Below are positions 32,656 to 41,332 of a stretch of DNA of 64,000 bases, in pieces. A program made the position numbers and the translations under genes. The stretch is from Clostridiales bacterium (GTDB taxonomy: Bacteria > Bacillota > Clostridia > Christensenellales > CAG-138), in the NCBI GenBank assembly GCA_009779405.1, contig WREI01000004.1:1-64000 (forward strand), written 5' to 3'. Every line of letters begins with the position of its first letter. Positions within the stretch are counted from its first letter, which is position 1. The notes under the pieces are model-generated. The model saw only the letters and a program-made list of their open reading frames with translations, had not been told where the DNA came from and did no database searches.

Positions 32656-33948
32656 TTAATGCGGTTCTGTACCAAACGCCGACACCACCCGCACATAGCG
32701 CCGCAGCGCGTATTCGCCGTCGTGCGCTTCGCCTTCGATCAGCTGTGACATATCCGCGCCCTGCGCCACGCGCAAGACACCCGCGCGCCACAGGGTTTGC
32801 GTCAGCGCCGCCCGCTCCGCTTCGGCGCAGAGCAGGCCCGCCGTTTGCAAATGGCCCTTGCGCGGTTTCAGGGTCTCCAAAATCTTGGCGCGGGGCAGCC
32901 GCTTCACAGCACAGTTTCCGTAGGGGATCGAAGCTTCCAAGGCGTCGTCCTCACAGGCCAGCAGGGCGTGTTGCGCACCTGTGAATACGCGGCAGGGTTT
33001 GCGGCAGGCTTGCAGGGTCTGCGTATAGGTCAACAGCCCCGTCTGCGCCCGTATGGCGAGGGGGAGCTCCTCCCCACTCTCGCGGCGGCACTGTTCGAGG
33101 ATAGGCAGAAAGCGTTTGCAGAACACGTAGATTTCGTCCATCGAATCGGTATTCAAATAGATCACCTGACAGGAACTGCAGAGCAGCTGGTTGGTTCGCA
33201 CGATATGCGCCGCCAGGGCTATAAGCAGCTCGTCCCGCATGCCATCGGTCGTGATATAGGCAAAGCTGCATTTGTGGCCCCACTCGATCAGCTTTGTGTT
33301 CGGCTTTGCCATGCGCCGCAGGGCCGAAACGGCGGCGTCCCCGCCCCAGACGACGACTGCATCCGCGCTATCGACCAAGGTCTGCATGGCCGTCTCGTCC
33401 TGAGAGCTGTAATCGAAGAGATAGATATACTCTGCAAGACGGGGCTCGATGCGCAGGAGCTCGAGCAGTATCATCGCCGTCAGTCCGTCGTCCCCGCCCG
33501 GCACTTTTACGATATTGATGTTCCCCGTTAAAAGCCCTTCGATGATACTGTAAAAAGCCAGCCCGTATTGGTTGCCCGCGGCGATATGCAGGAGCACGCC
33601 CAAGGGCATGCGCGTTTCGCGTATATGTAAGCCCTCCGTCTCGCGGCATTCGCCGGAAGGGAGCCCGACCAGTTCTTTTTCCACGCGTTTGCGCAGGGCG
33701 TCCCGCTGCAGCAGGGCCTTGGCTTCTTGCAAATAGATGCACGCCATATCCTCCGAAATGCCCAACTGCGCCAGCAGCGGGATATGTTGTTCGCCAACGC
33801 TGTCCGCCAAAGCCTGGCAGGCGTCCCATACGATTTCCGGGGGCAGCGGCTCTTTGCGCAGGGTTTCCAAGAGCATCCCGCCCAGCGCGTCCAGTACGGC
33901 GTCGCGTTCCTGCGCGGATAATACCAATTTGCCGTGGATCAGATTCAT
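32656..33948 (-). CDS. luxC: LuxC-type acyl-CoA reductase
   Basis: The 430-residue protein belongs to the LuxC family of fatty-acid reductases. Seen are HIAAGNQYGLAFYSIIEGLLTGNINIVKVPGGD (nucleotide and acyl region), the catalytic Cys in NQLLCSSCQVIYL and IEWGHKCSFAYI. LuxC reduces an acyl group delivered by LuxE to the aldehyde with NADPH. The start overlaps the luxE stop (ATGA). No luciferase (luxAB) or acyl-ACP thioesterase (luxD) gene is present, so light emission is not expected. The aldehyde may feed a lipid or surface metabolite. Confidence 0.85.
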   Translation of the reverse strand: MNLIHGKLVLSAQERDAVLDALGGMLLETLRKEPLPPEIVWDACQALADSVGEQHIPLLAQLGISEDMACIYLQEAKALLQRDALRKRVEKELVGLPSGECRETEGLHIRETRMPLGVLLHIAAGNQYGLAFYSIIEGLLTGNINIVKVPGGDDGLTAMILLELLRIEPRLAEYIYLFDYSSQDETAMQTLVDSADAVVVWGGDAAVSALRRMAKPNTKLIEWGHKCSFAYITTDGMRDELLIALAAHIVRTNQLLCSSCQVIYLNTDSMDEIYVFCKRFLPILEQCRRESGEELPLAIRAQTGLLTYTQTLQACRKPCRVFTGAQHALLACEDDALEASIPYGNCAVKRLPRAKILETLKPRKGHLQTAGLLCAEAERAALTQTLWRAGVLRVAQGADMSQLIEGEAHDGEYALRRYVRVVSAFGTEPH

Positions 33949-35060
33949 AGGCCCTCCAATATGCGGCCCGCGCCCGCCGCGCAGGTCTGGATGCCCGATA
34001 GGCCCGCCCGGCCCAGAATCTCAAACCAGGGCGCGGGGTTGCCGCAGGGGCAGCTTTGCCCTTCGTGCAGGATGGCGAGGTCGTCGGTCATAATGCTGAC
34101 TAAGGGCATGGATTTCAGAATCGGCGTGAGCAGGTTCAGCAGGCCCGGCTCGCCATAGCCCACGGGTTCCATCGTTCGGACGTCGCGGATTAGGACACGG
34201 CTGTAGATCGGCACATGGAAATGGTGGTGGATGCAGTCGAAATAGGGTACATTGTGCTCCACCACGCCGAAGAATTCGCGGAAGCGCGTGTCGGGTATGC
34301 CCAGATGCGCCTCCGCCAGGCGGTATAATTCCGTCTTCTCCACCCGTTGCGCCGCGAACTGTTTCCAGCCGCCGCCGAGGAAGACCATGGAGCCACGCGG
34401 CAGGGTCAGCTTTACGTTTTCCTGTTCCAGCTTTTGCAGCAGGAAGTAGAAATAGGCCGGAAAGCCTATGATGCGCACGGGCGCAGAGCTGTGGCTGTAG
34501 CGCAACAGCGCGCGCGATACGCCCTCGATATTCAGCTCGTAGGCCCCGCCCCGATCCGCCAGCGCATACTCCCTGTGCAGCGCAGGCGCGAGGAAGGTCG
34601 CGGCGTGCGCGGTGCGCACCGCGCCCATCTTGTTGTGCTTGGCGGGCTGATAGCCCAGGATCAGATAGTTCGCGGGGCGCAGGGAGAGCAATTCGTGGCG
34701 CCGCAACAGGCGCCAGAGCATCGTTGCACCCATGCCGAGCGCGCCCACGTCAAAGCCCACCGCCACGGGCTTGCCCGAGGTGCCGGAGCTTGTGGATTGC
34801 AGGCGCAATTTCTTCGGCGGGATGGAAAGCAGCGCGCCCTGCTTCAAATAGAGCGTGGGAATGGGCGGCAGGCGGCCCAAATCCGCGTAGCTTTGCAGTG
34901 TATCGGGATGGAAGCCCCGGCAGTCGAGTATTTCTCTATACTCTTTACAGTTTGCATAGTGCCAAGACGCGTTCTCCCGAATCGCGCGCAGAAACAGCAC
35001 GTCCGTGCCGCCGTGGTCGTAAACCTGACTGTGGCGGAACAGTTTTTTGACGGTGTTCAT
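33945..35060 (-). CDS. luxE: LuxE-type acyl-protein synthetase
   Basis: The 371-residue protein belongs to the ANL-related LuxE family. The phosphate-binding motif is STSSGTSGKPVAVGFD, with FFGVVEHNVPYFDC and a C-terminal MTDDLAILHEGQSCPCGNPAPWFEILGR. It activates a fatty acid with ATP and holds it as a thioester for LuxC. It is the middle gene of a three-gene operon with a GNAT enzyme upstream and luxC downstream. The tight coupling with luxC supports a working reductase complex. The acyl substrate is unknown. Confidence 0.85.
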   Translation of the reverse strand: MNTVKKLFRHSQVYDHGGTDVLFLRAIRENASWHYANCKEYREILDCRGFHPDTLQSYADLGRLPPIPTLYLKQGALLSIPPKKLRLQSTSSGTSGKPVAVGFDVGALGMGATMLWRLLRRHELLSLRPANYLILGYQPAKHNKMGAVRTAHAATFLAPALHREYALADRGGAYELNIEGVSRALLRYSHSSAPVRIIGFPAYFYFLLQKLEQENVKLTLPRGSMVFLGGGWKQFAAQRVEKTELYRLAEAHLGIPDTRFREFFGVVEHNVPYFDCIHHHFHVPIYSRVLIRDVRTMEPVGYGEPGLLNLLTPILKSMPLVSIMTDDLAILHEGQSCPCGNPAPWFEILGRAGLSGIQTCAAGAGRILEGL

Positions 35061-35071
35061 CCGAACCCTCC

Positions 35072-35518
35072 TTACAAGTCAAAGCGATACACGCACTTTT
35101 GGCGGTCGCCGTCGGCGTACATATCGTTATCCGGCGGCAAATCGACGACGTTTACAAAGCTGCCGCCCGCATATTCGCAGCTGCGGCGCGATGCGGCGTT
35201 GTCGGGATTGCAGGTGATATACAGGTAGGGCATGCCGTGCCTGCGCGCCAGTTCAAACAGGAGCAGGCAGGCCTTGGCAGCATAATGGTAGCCCCTGTGC
35301 GGCGCATATATCGTGTAGCCGATATGCCCGCCGTAATACAAGCCCTCCGTATACCCGATGCGCAGGTCGCAGAAGCCCAACTCCGCCGCGTCGGACGCGC
35401 GGCAGACGGTGAAATGGTACGCAGGTACCCAACCGCGTTCGGGGTTGGCGGCTGCCGTTCGGTCGAGACGCAGGAAGATTTCGTCTGTCCGCAGATTGTC
35501 GGTGTTGAGAAATGGCAT
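35072..35518 (-). CDS. GNAT-family N-acetyltransferase
   Basis: The 148-residue protein has the RimJ/RimL-like GNAT pattern: a central GHIGYTIYAPHRGYHYAAKACLLLFELA (acetyl-CoA loop region R/GxGxG/A variant) and the C-terminal ITCNPDNAASRRSCEYAGGSF. It lies 11 bp upstream of luxE on the same strand, so it may acylate or acetylate a product of the LuxCE pathway. The substrate cannot be read from sequence. Confidence 0.8.
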   Translation of the reverse strand: MPFLNTDNLRTDEIFLRLDRTAAANPERGWVPAYHFTVCRASDAAELGFCDLRIGYTEGLYYGGHIGYTIYAPHRGYHYAAKACLLLFELARRHGMPYLYITCNPDNAASRRSCEYAGGSFVNVVDLPPDNDMYADGDRQKCVYRFDL

Positions 35519-35662
35519 GGTTTATCTGTTCCTATTGTTTTCTATAACCGCGCGCGGGGCACGATCTTATTATTTTATATGAAAGAAGTAAAAAAGGAAA
35601 GGGGGAACATAATCGTTATCATCCGTCCGGCATCTGACGACGGATATCCACCATACAAACCC

Positions 35663-35714
35663 TTGACAGGCGCAGACTATCGTGATAGTATAGCGCCAGA
35701 CTATCGGAGTAGTC
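35663..35714 (+). promoter_or_regulatory. blaI promoter with two operator dyads
   Basis: TTGACA (35663-35668), a 17-bp spacer and TAGTAT (35686-35691) form the promoter. Two dyads overlap or follow the -10 box: ACTATC-GT-GATAGT (35676-35689) and GACTA-N6-TAGTC (35699-35714). The second ends directly against the AGGAGG of blaI. This placement is typical of BlaI/MecI autorepression. Confidence 0.75.
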
Positions 35715-35725
35715 AGGAGGTAATC

Positions 35726-36079
35726 ATGGACAAACTTTACGACGCCGAACTGCGGCTGATGGAGATCGTTTGGGAGCGGGAGCCGATTTCGGCCAAGGAT
35801 ATCAGCATCGCCGCCGCCGCGCTTTGCGACTGGAACAAAAACACGACCTATACCGTGATCAAGCGGCTGATTGAGAAGGGCGTGTTGCGCCGGGAGGAAC
35901 CGGGTTTCATTTGCCACTCCGTCCTCAAACGGGACGAAATACAGAGAGCCGAAACCAAAACCCTGATTGAAAGGCTGTTCGGTGGCTCCAAGCAGGCCTT
36001 TTTCGCCGCGTTTGCCGATGAAGCGCTCTCCGCCGGGGAAGTCGCGGCACTGCGGGCGCTGATTGAGCGGGCCGAATAA
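35726..36079 (+). CDS. blaI: BlaI/MecI-family repressor
   Basis: The 117-residue winged-helix repressor begins MDKLYDAELRLMEIVWEREPISAKDI and contains NKNTTYTVIKRLIEKGVLRREE, a BlaI landmark. It binds the dyads just upstream and would be released when the neighbouring M56 protease cleaves it. The ATG at 35726 follows AGGAGG. The long upstream ORF extension crosses the operators and is not coding. Its stop overlaps the M56 start (TAATG). Confidence 0.9.
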   Translation: MDKLYDAELRLMEIVWEREPISAKDISIAAAALCDWNKNTTYTVIKRLIEKGVLRREEPGFICHSVLKRDEIQRAETKTLIERLFGGSKQAFFAAFADEALSAGEVAALRALIERAE

Positions 36080-36999
36080 TGGACAGGATTTTCTATTGGG
36101 TTCTGAACGCCAGCATACTCGGCGCCGCCGCCGGGCTGATTGTGCTGCTTCTGCGCCTCATCCGCGCCCTGCCGCGCTTGGGGGTCTATCTGCTCTGGCT
36201 GCTGCCCCTCATTCGCCTTTGGATACCCGTGGGCCTGTCCAACAAATACAGCCTGCTGAGCCTGCTCTCCCGCGTTGCGACGAAGACCATCGTCGTTTGG
36301 GAACCGGTGCCGGGCCTGCCGCAGTGGACGGTCACCAACTCCATACAGGCCGCCCAAAGCTACCGCCCCCTCGTATACAAAACCGACCTCCTGGCGGGCA
36401 TCTTCCGCGTCGCGGGCGCGGTCTGGGCCATTGTCGCGGCGGCGGCCCTGCTCTGCGCCGTGCTGCTCTATATCTTCACAAAATCCGCTCTGAAAGACGC
36501 GCAACATGTGGAGGGGAACATCTATCGCTCCGACCGGGTTCTGACCCCGGCTGTATACGGCATCCTCCGCCCGAAAATCATTTTGCCCGCAACCCTTGCG
36601 GACGCGGATCTGCCCTATATCCTCGCGCATGAGCGCATCCATATCCGCCGTTGCGACAACCTTTGGCGCGTGATCGCGATCGTCACCGCCTGCCTGCACT
36701 GGTTCAACCCGTTAGCCTGGGTCTTCCTCAAATATTTCTTCGCCGATATGGAATTGGCCTGCGACGCGGGCGTGCTGAAAAAGCTGCCCGACGCGGAACG
36801 AAAGGCCTTCGCCGCCACCCTCCTCTCCTGCGCCGCCGGAAAGACCTATTACGCTTCTGCCTTTGGCGGCGCAAAGACGAGGCTGCGGATTGAGAACATC
36901 CTGTCCTACAAAAAACTGAGCGTAGCGTCCGCCATCTGCTTCGCGGCGCTGCTGGTCGCCATAGCCGTCACCATCATCACCAATGCCACAGGAGGATAA
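36079..36999 (+). CDS. M56 (BlaR1/MecR1-type) membrane metalloprotease without sensor domain
   Basis: The 306-residue protein has membrane helices near residues 8-28, 32-50 and 112-135 and a zinc protease motif ILAHERIHIRRCDNLWR (HExxH), followed by FFADMELACDAGVL. It resembles the protease half of BlaR1 but has no penicillin-binding sensor domain, so it must be triggered by another signal. Its partner repressor is encoded upstream. The lipoprotein and membrane protein encoded downstream are candidates for signal input or for the regulated output. Confidence 0.85.
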   Translation: MDRIFYWVLNASILGAAAGLIVLLLRLIRALPRLGVYLLWLLPLIRLWIPVGLSNKYSLLSLLSRVATKTIVVWEPVPGLPQWTVTNSIQAAQSYRPLVYKTDLLAGIFRVAGAVWAIVAAAALLCAVLLYIFTKSALKDAQHVEGNIYRSDRVLTPAVYGILRPKIILPATLADADLPYILAHERIHIRRCDNLWRVIAIVTACLHWFNPLAWVFLKYFFADMELACDAGVLKKLPDAERKAFAATLLSCAAGKTYYASAFGGAKTRLRIENILSYKKLSVASAICFAALLVAIAVTIITNATGG

Positions 37000-37003
37000 A
37001 CCG

Positions 37004-38164
37004 ATGAAAAAAACAATCTGTATCATACTTTGCACAGCGCTTGTTTGCCTTGCGTTCGCGAGCTGCAAGGCGGATAAAAACGACCCCTTCACCCTGCACG
37101 AAACGCCACAGATCTATGTGCTGGAGGGCGAAGACGCCTTTATGTACATGCCATTCGTCACACTCTACGAGAACGGCAACGCGCAGTTGTCCCAGCCCAT
37201 GATCAGCAGTCTTGCCCTGTTTGATATGGGACGCTATGAGGTGAACGGCGACAAACTGACCGTAACCCACGGCAGCGGGGCGAGCTGCACGTTTGCCGTC
37301 TCCGACGGCGGGGATACTCTGACCCTGATCGCGACAAACCTAATGTTCACACAAACCGGCTTGGTCTATACCTATCGCGCAAACGGCATGAAAAACAGCG
37401 AAACAACGGAGGGCGAAGCCCTGACCCTCGAAATCCTGCGGAATTTGGCCCAAAAGGCGCCAAACCTGACGGTCGCTGATTTTGAGGGCTATGCGCATGT
37501 CCACGTGAATGGCGACCCGGATATCCACCTATTCGATATCGGCGGCGAATATACATTGACGGTCGTGCTGGACGCGGACGGCTATACAAGCTGCACAATC
37601 ATGCGCAACGCGAGCGGCGAACGCTTTCCCCTGCATCTGAACGGGTCAACGGGGCTGGTTTTCGACGCCTTTCTCGGGATTACCGAAATCGCGCAATATG
37701 AGACGCGGGAGTGGCTGGATTATTTTATGGACAATGATATGCCGTGGAATGACCGCCGCGAACTGACCCTGCCCGAGTTTCCGGGTGTTGTCTTTACATG
37801 GACAGTGGTGGAACTATATGCCAACGGCGAAGCACTTTTTGGGGGCTGGCCCGTCTGGAACGTATTTCTGGCGGATCTGACCAACGACGGCAAGCCCGAA
37901 TTCTGTGCGACCGTTAGCTATGGCTTCGGCATGATCGATGAACGGGTGATTGTCTATGATTACGCGGAGGGCAAACTATACATGTTGGAAGACCGCGGGA
38001 CCTACAATTATCGGTTGTATATCGATGACGGGCAGATGCTGATAGGCGAAGGGAAACTCGTGATCACGCGCACCGATTATAGGGACAACCTCTATTTACG
38101 TGACGATGTTTCAGCCGTAACCACTGAATTGCGCATTGTAAACGGCGAGATTTTCAGGCCATAA
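37004..38164 (+). CDS. Lipoprotein of unknown function in the BlaI/M56 operon
   Basis: The 386-residue protein starts with a lipoprotein-like signal (TALVCLAFASCKADK) and is otherwise extracellular and beta-rich. The last 120 residues (LTNDGKPEFCATVSYGFGMIDERVIVYDY) look like a repeat also found in other M56-linked exported proteins. Start at 37004 follows AGGAGGATAAACCG. It could sense cell-wall stress for the M56 protease. I do not recognise a named family. Confidence 0.65.
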   Translation: MKKTICIILCTALVCLAFASCKADKNDPFTLHETPQIYVLEGEDAFMYMPFVTLYENGNAQLSQPMISSLALFDMGRYEVNGDKLTVTHGSGASCTFAVSDGGDTLTLIATNLMFTQTGLVYTYRANGMKNSETTEGEALTLEILRNLAQKAPNLTVADFEGYAHVHVNGDPDIHLFDIGGEYTLTVVLDADGYTSCTIMRNASGERFPLHLNGSTGLVFDAFLGITEIAQYETREWLDYFMDNDMPWNDRRELTLPEFPGVVFTWTVVELYANGEALFGGWPVWNVFLADLTNDGKPEFCATVSYGFGMIDERVIVYDYAEGKLYMLEDRGTYNYRLYIDDGQMLIGEGKLVITRTDYRDNLYLRDDVSAVTTELRIVNGEIFRP

Positions 38165-38183
38165 TAGAGAATCAGGAGACCCC

Positions 38184-39167
38184 ATGAAAGAACACTTCAC
38201 AAGCAAGCAATTCTATTTCCTGTCACTCGGCAGCATCCTGTTATTGTGCTTCTATCCACTTTGGATGGGTGTACAGATTCTGTCGGCATACATCCGCGAC
38301 GGCTATGTGCATGCGACGGACTACCCCAAATACGTAATCCCCTATACGCCCATTGCCATCGCACTGATTCTGGCGGTCGCGCTGCTGCCCCTCGCGGTGA
38401 AGCTCTGCAAACGCCTTGCGCTGCCTGTGATCTCCGTCTTCGGCGTGGGCATGTTTTTGCTGACGGAAATGCTCTTTGAGCAAGTCACCGTATTCAGCCT
38501 GCAGGAAGGCGCGGCGAATATCGGCTCCTTTCAGGCCTTCCTCTGCATCGCGACGCCGCAGGTGATGCAGACCATCGAATTTCGCGAAACGATAGGCGAA
38601 GCGCTCGCCGCGCGCTATAGCCCCGTCTTCAAACTGCATTTTTATCTGATCGCGATCCTCATCGTGCTCGCGGTGATCGGCGTCGTCCACGGTTTCGGGA
38701 AGATGATACGTGAGCAGAATTATGAAAAAAGAAAGCCCCTCTTATTGCAAAGCGCAGCGGTGACCGCCTTCATAGGTCTCTGCATCTTCGCCTGCTTCAC
38801 GGCCTTCTATCGCACGGGCGAGATTACAGTCGCGCCCGTCTCCGCGTGGCTGATGGGCATATTCTTTATCGTCTTCGGCCTGACCGCGGGCGTATACACG
38901 GGCAGCCTGCTCTATTTCAAAAAACCCCTGTTCTCCCGCGCCCTCCCCGCCCTGGTTGCCGCCGCCACCACCATCCTCATGTACATAGGCGAACTCGTCA
39001 TGATGGGCGGCGAGCTCTTCCGCTTCGGCAGCGGCCCCTTCTTCGCCTCGATAGGTGCCTGTGCCTTTGCACCGATGGATTGGGTGGTTGTTCTTTTGTC
39101 GGGGGTGATTACGTATTTGCTGCTGTTTTTAGTGCGGCACCCTACATTACAATTCGCATGCAAATAA
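38184..39167 (+). CDS. Integral membrane protein of unknown function
   Basis: The 327-residue protein has about seven to eight hydrophobic helices (first FYFLSLGSILLLCFYPLWMG; last WVVVLLSGVITYLLLFLV) and short loops. It is the last gene of the BlaI/M56 group, 19 bp after the lipoprotein with CAGGAG before the start. No transporter or enzyme motif is recognised. Confidence 0.6.
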   Translation: MKEHFTSKQFYFLSLGSILLLCFYPLWMGVQILSAYIRDGYVHATDYPKYVIPYTPIAIALILAVALLPLAVKLCKRLALPVISVFGVGMFLLTEMLFEQVTVFSLQEGAANIGSFQAFLCIATPQVMQTIEFRETIGEALAARYSPVFKLHFYLIAILIVLAVIGVVHGFGKMIREQNYEKRKPLLLQSAAVTAFIGLCIFACFTAFYRTGEITVAPVSAWLMGIFFIVFGLTAGVYTGSLLYFKKPLFSRALPALVAAATTILMYIGELVMMGGELFRFGSGPFFASIGACAFAPMDWVVVLLSGVITYLLLFLVRHPTLQFACK

Positions 39168-39218
39168 AAACACCCGGGAAGCAGTTGCTCCCCGGATGCC
39201 AAAAGTTCCCCCGGCGTT

Positions 39219-39623
39219 TTATGCCGCCCGCCTGTGGTTCTGGAATGCGCCGATCAGATAAACCGCGGGCAGCGCCAGGCCGAGAGTCCAGCCCAAAAAG
39301 TCAAAGCGGCGGGTCCATATGCAGGTGAGCACATTCCCGGCGACCGAGAGGAGGACGACGATGATGCCGAGCGCGATGCAGGTCATGGCCTTCTCGGGCC
39401 TGGCCGCGTTTTTCGCGCCGGCGATGCCCGCCACCAACTGCATCACGGCGCCGACCGTAGACAGCAGGGCGGCCAGGGTCAGCATCCAGGACGCGACGCG
39501 CAGCGTGGCGGCCAAGAGACCCACGCCCGCCACGGCGATAATGCCGACTATAATGGCGATCGCGCCGCCGATGATCATTAAAATGCCGGTCACCTTGAGC
39601 AGCATATTGGTTTTCGTTTCCAT
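39219..39623 (-). CDS. Four-helix membrane protein, DUF4064-like
   Basis: The protein has about 134 residues with four membrane helices: VTGILMIIGGAIAIIVGIIAVAG, VASWMLTLAALLSTVGAVMQLVAGIAG, ALGIIVVLLSVAGNVLTCIW and LGLALPAVYLIGAF. Small proteins of this layout are common and uncharacterised in Firmicutes. The start is uncertain between 39632 and 39623; GGAG lies 11 nt from the second. It ends in a shared GC-rich hairpin region (39175-39205) that probably terminates both convergent units. Confidence 0.55.
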   Translation of the reverse strand: METKTNMLLKVTGILMIIGGAIAIIVGIIAVAGVGLLAATLRVASWMLTLAALLSTVGAVMQLVAGIAGAKNAARPEKAMTCIALGIIVVLLSVAGNVLTCIWTRRFDFLGWTLGLALPAVYLIGAFQNHRRAA

Positions 39624-39713
39624 AGATTCCATATCTCCATATCTCTGATTTTGTTTATACGGAGACAGTTTGCGCAAAATATCCGTTTTTATTCGGCGCT
39701 GCCGCGTATACTA

Positions 39714-39748
39714 TTGACAGAACCACAAGCGTACACTATCATGTACGC
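39714..39748 (+). promoter_or_regulatory. Promoter and operator of the YefM/YoeB unit
   Basis: A perfect TTGACA (39714-39719), 17-bp spacer and TATCAT (39737-39742) are seen. The inverted repeat GCGTAC-N8-GTACGC (39729-39748) spans the -10 box and is the expected binding site for the YefM-YoeB complex, which autoregulates its promoter. Confidence 0.75.
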
Positions 39749-39764
39749 AAAGGAGGTGGCGTTT

Positions 39765-40013
39765 ATGGTAAACACAAACATCACGAATTTCAGAAAAAAT
39801 ATCTTTGGGATATTGGAGCAGACCATCAAATACAATGAGCCGGTGAATATCAGCACAAAGGACGGCAATGCCGTTGTGCTGAGCGAGGAAGATTACAACG
39901 GCTTGATGGTAACGCTTCAAATCTGCAGCGTACCCGGCATGAAAGAAAAGATCGTTGAGGGCCTGCACACGCCCATAGCGGACTGTCTTTCCGAGGACGA
40001 GGCAGATTGGTGA
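39765..40013 (+). CDS. yefM: YefM/Phd-family antitoxin
   Basis: The 82-residue antitoxin begins MVNTNITNFRKNIFGILEQTIK. It has the usual Phd/YefM N-terminal DNA-binding fold (VNISTKDGNAVVLSEEDYNGL) and an acidic C-terminal tail that would wrap the toxin. AAGGAGGTG precedes the start. It neutralises the YoeB RNase encoded next and represses the operon. Confidence 0.9.
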   Translation: MVNTNITNFRKNIFGILEQTIKYNEPVNISTKDGNAVVLSEEDYNGLMVTLQICSVPGMKEKIVEGLHTPIADCLSEDEADW

Positions 40014-40279
40014 TGTATAACATTGTCTATACCAAGAGGGCGGCGGCGGATATTCCCAAGCTGAAATCCGCCAAGTTAGACAGCAAGGCGAGAGCGCTGA
40101 TCGATCTGATCCGCACGGCCCCGTACCAAAATCCGCCGCCCCATGAAAAACTTGTGGGCGACTTGCAGGGCGCATATTCCCGTCGGATTAATATCAAGCA
40201 TCGCTTAGTTTATGAGGTTATGGAGGAAACAAAGACCGTCAAGATACTCAGCCTTTGGACGCATTATGAAAACATGTAA
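40013..40279 (+). CDS. yoeB: YoeB-type mRNA interferase toxin
   Basis: The 88-residue RelE-superfamily toxin has the YoeB C-terminal motif SRRINIKHRLVYEV followed by LSLWTHYENM. YoeB cuts mRNA in the ribosome. The ATG overlaps the antitoxin stop (TGATG), giving tight coupling. The glutamate, arginine and histidine positions expected for catalysis appear conserved, so the toxin is probably functional. Confidence 0.9.
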   Translation: MYNIVYTKRAAADIPKLKSAKLDSKARALIDLIRTAPYQNPPPHEKLVGDLQGAYSRRINIKHRLVYEVMEETKTVKILSLWTHYENM

Positions 40280-40352
40280 TCGTTTTCCGTTGACATTGCG
40301 CAAAAACTCTGTTAGAGTTTCGGACAAGAACAAATAGAAAATGGGGCGAAAT

Positions 40353-41117
40353 ATGGAGACGATTATTTGCGAAAAATGCGGATACGTTTTTGACGCGCGC
40401 GACAGGTTCTGCGAAGCATGCGGGGCTATTCGAAAGACGGCGGCGGCGCGCGAAATGCCCGCCCCTCCCCCTCCCGCCCCGGCGAGAGCCTGCAAAAACT
40501 GCAATACCCCCTTGGGAGACGAGGACAATTTCTGCATCGCGTGCGGAACCCCCGCGGGCGCGCCGTCCCAAGGGCAAGGCGAGGATAGCCCCCGGCCCTT
40601 TTGGGAGATAAGCGGTTCGATGTTGCGTAAGTTTTGGTATCTGATTCCGATTGCGGTGATCGTGATCGCGCTGGTTCTCATCCTCATCTTCTCGCGAAAG
40701 GGCAGCAACAATCCTTCCACGACCCCCGAAGCAGGCACGCCCGAACCGACGGCGGCAATAAGCGAGCCCGCAACCCTTCCGCCCGCGACGCCCGTACCCG
40801 TTACGCCCGCGCCCGCCACGCCCGAACCGGTCAACGAATTGGAACAACTCGTGTTGGAGGGAGAGAACAGGCTCTATACGCGCGAGGAACTGATCGGAAA
40901 GAGCGCGTATGAGCTCTCCATACTCCGCAACGGCATGTTTGCCCTCTCGGGCAAAATCTTTTCGAGGAACAAGGAAGTCAAAGCGTTTTTCGAAGCCTGC
41001 GACTGGTACACTCCCTACTCGGAGGATGACGGGAAAGTCCGGGCAAAATTCAACACATTCCAGAAAGCAAATGTCGATTTGATTTTAGCATTGGAAAGAG
41101 AATTGGGGTATCGATAA
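40353..41117 (+). CDS. Double zinc-ribbon membrane protein with YARHG domain
   Basis: The 254-residue protein has two zinc ribbons (CEKCGYVF...CEACGAI and CKNCNTPL...CIACGTP). One membrane helix (YLIPIAVIVIALVLILIF) and a Pro/Thr linker follow, then an extracytoplasmic YARHG domain (LYTREELIGKSAYELSILRNGMFA). YARHG domains are thought to bind the cell envelope or ligands outside. The ATG at 40353 is preferred over 40341 because GGGG lies 6 nt upstream. Zinc-ribbon plus YARHG proteins are common, uncharacterised Firmicute membrane proteins. Confidence 0.75.
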   Translation: METIICEKCGYVFDARDRFCEACGAIRKTAAAREMPAPPPPAPARACKNCNTPLGDEDNFCIACGTPAGAPSQGQGEDSPRPFWEISGSMLRKFWYLIPIAVIVIALVLILIFSRKGSNNPSTTPEAGTPEPTAAISEPATLPPATPVPVTPAPATPEPVNELEQLVLEGENRLYTREELIGKSAYELSILRNGMFALSGKIFSRNKEVKAFFEACDWYTPYSEDDGKVRAKFNTFQKANVDLILALERELGYR

Positions 41118-41124
41118 GGCGCGA

Positions 41125-41152
41125 ACCGGGCGGATACTATCCGCCCCTACAA
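41125..41152. repeat. Short GTAGGGG-family palindrome (GGGCGGATACTATCCGCCC)
   Basis: This compact copy has the same sequence class as the one inside cysS and ends CCCCTACAAAG. It lies just after the stop of the YARHG protein gene. Confidence 0.55.
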
Positions 41153-41195
41153 AGCTCCACGTACCAACATAGAAAAAACCCACCAGCTTTAATCC

Positions 41196-41329
41196 ATGAT
41201 TTCCGGCGGCGTGTACGCCGGAAATCATACCTATCATGCGGCTGTGCGCGACAGATGAAAGTCTGAGTGCACAGCCGCATGGGAAACCCGCCGCAGCGAT
41301 CCGTGACGACAAGCGAAGCTTGCCGTCAC
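41196..41329. other. Array of three consecutive perfect hairpins
   Basis: Three stems follow one another between convergent genes: ATGATTTCCGGCG/CGCCGGAAATCAT (41196-41228), ATGCGGCTGTGC/GCACAGCCGCAT (41237-41280, with an inner CAGA/TCTG), and GTGACGACAAGC/GCTTGCCGTCAC (41303-41329, one mismatch). No long T-run follows any of them. The array may terminate both genes, be a structured RNA or be an end of a former mobile element. Confidence 0.5.
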
Positions 41330-41332
41330 GCC

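Noticed and set aside
32656-35060. Bioluminescence operon
   Set aside because: luxA, luxB and luxD are absent, and the organism appears anaerobic.
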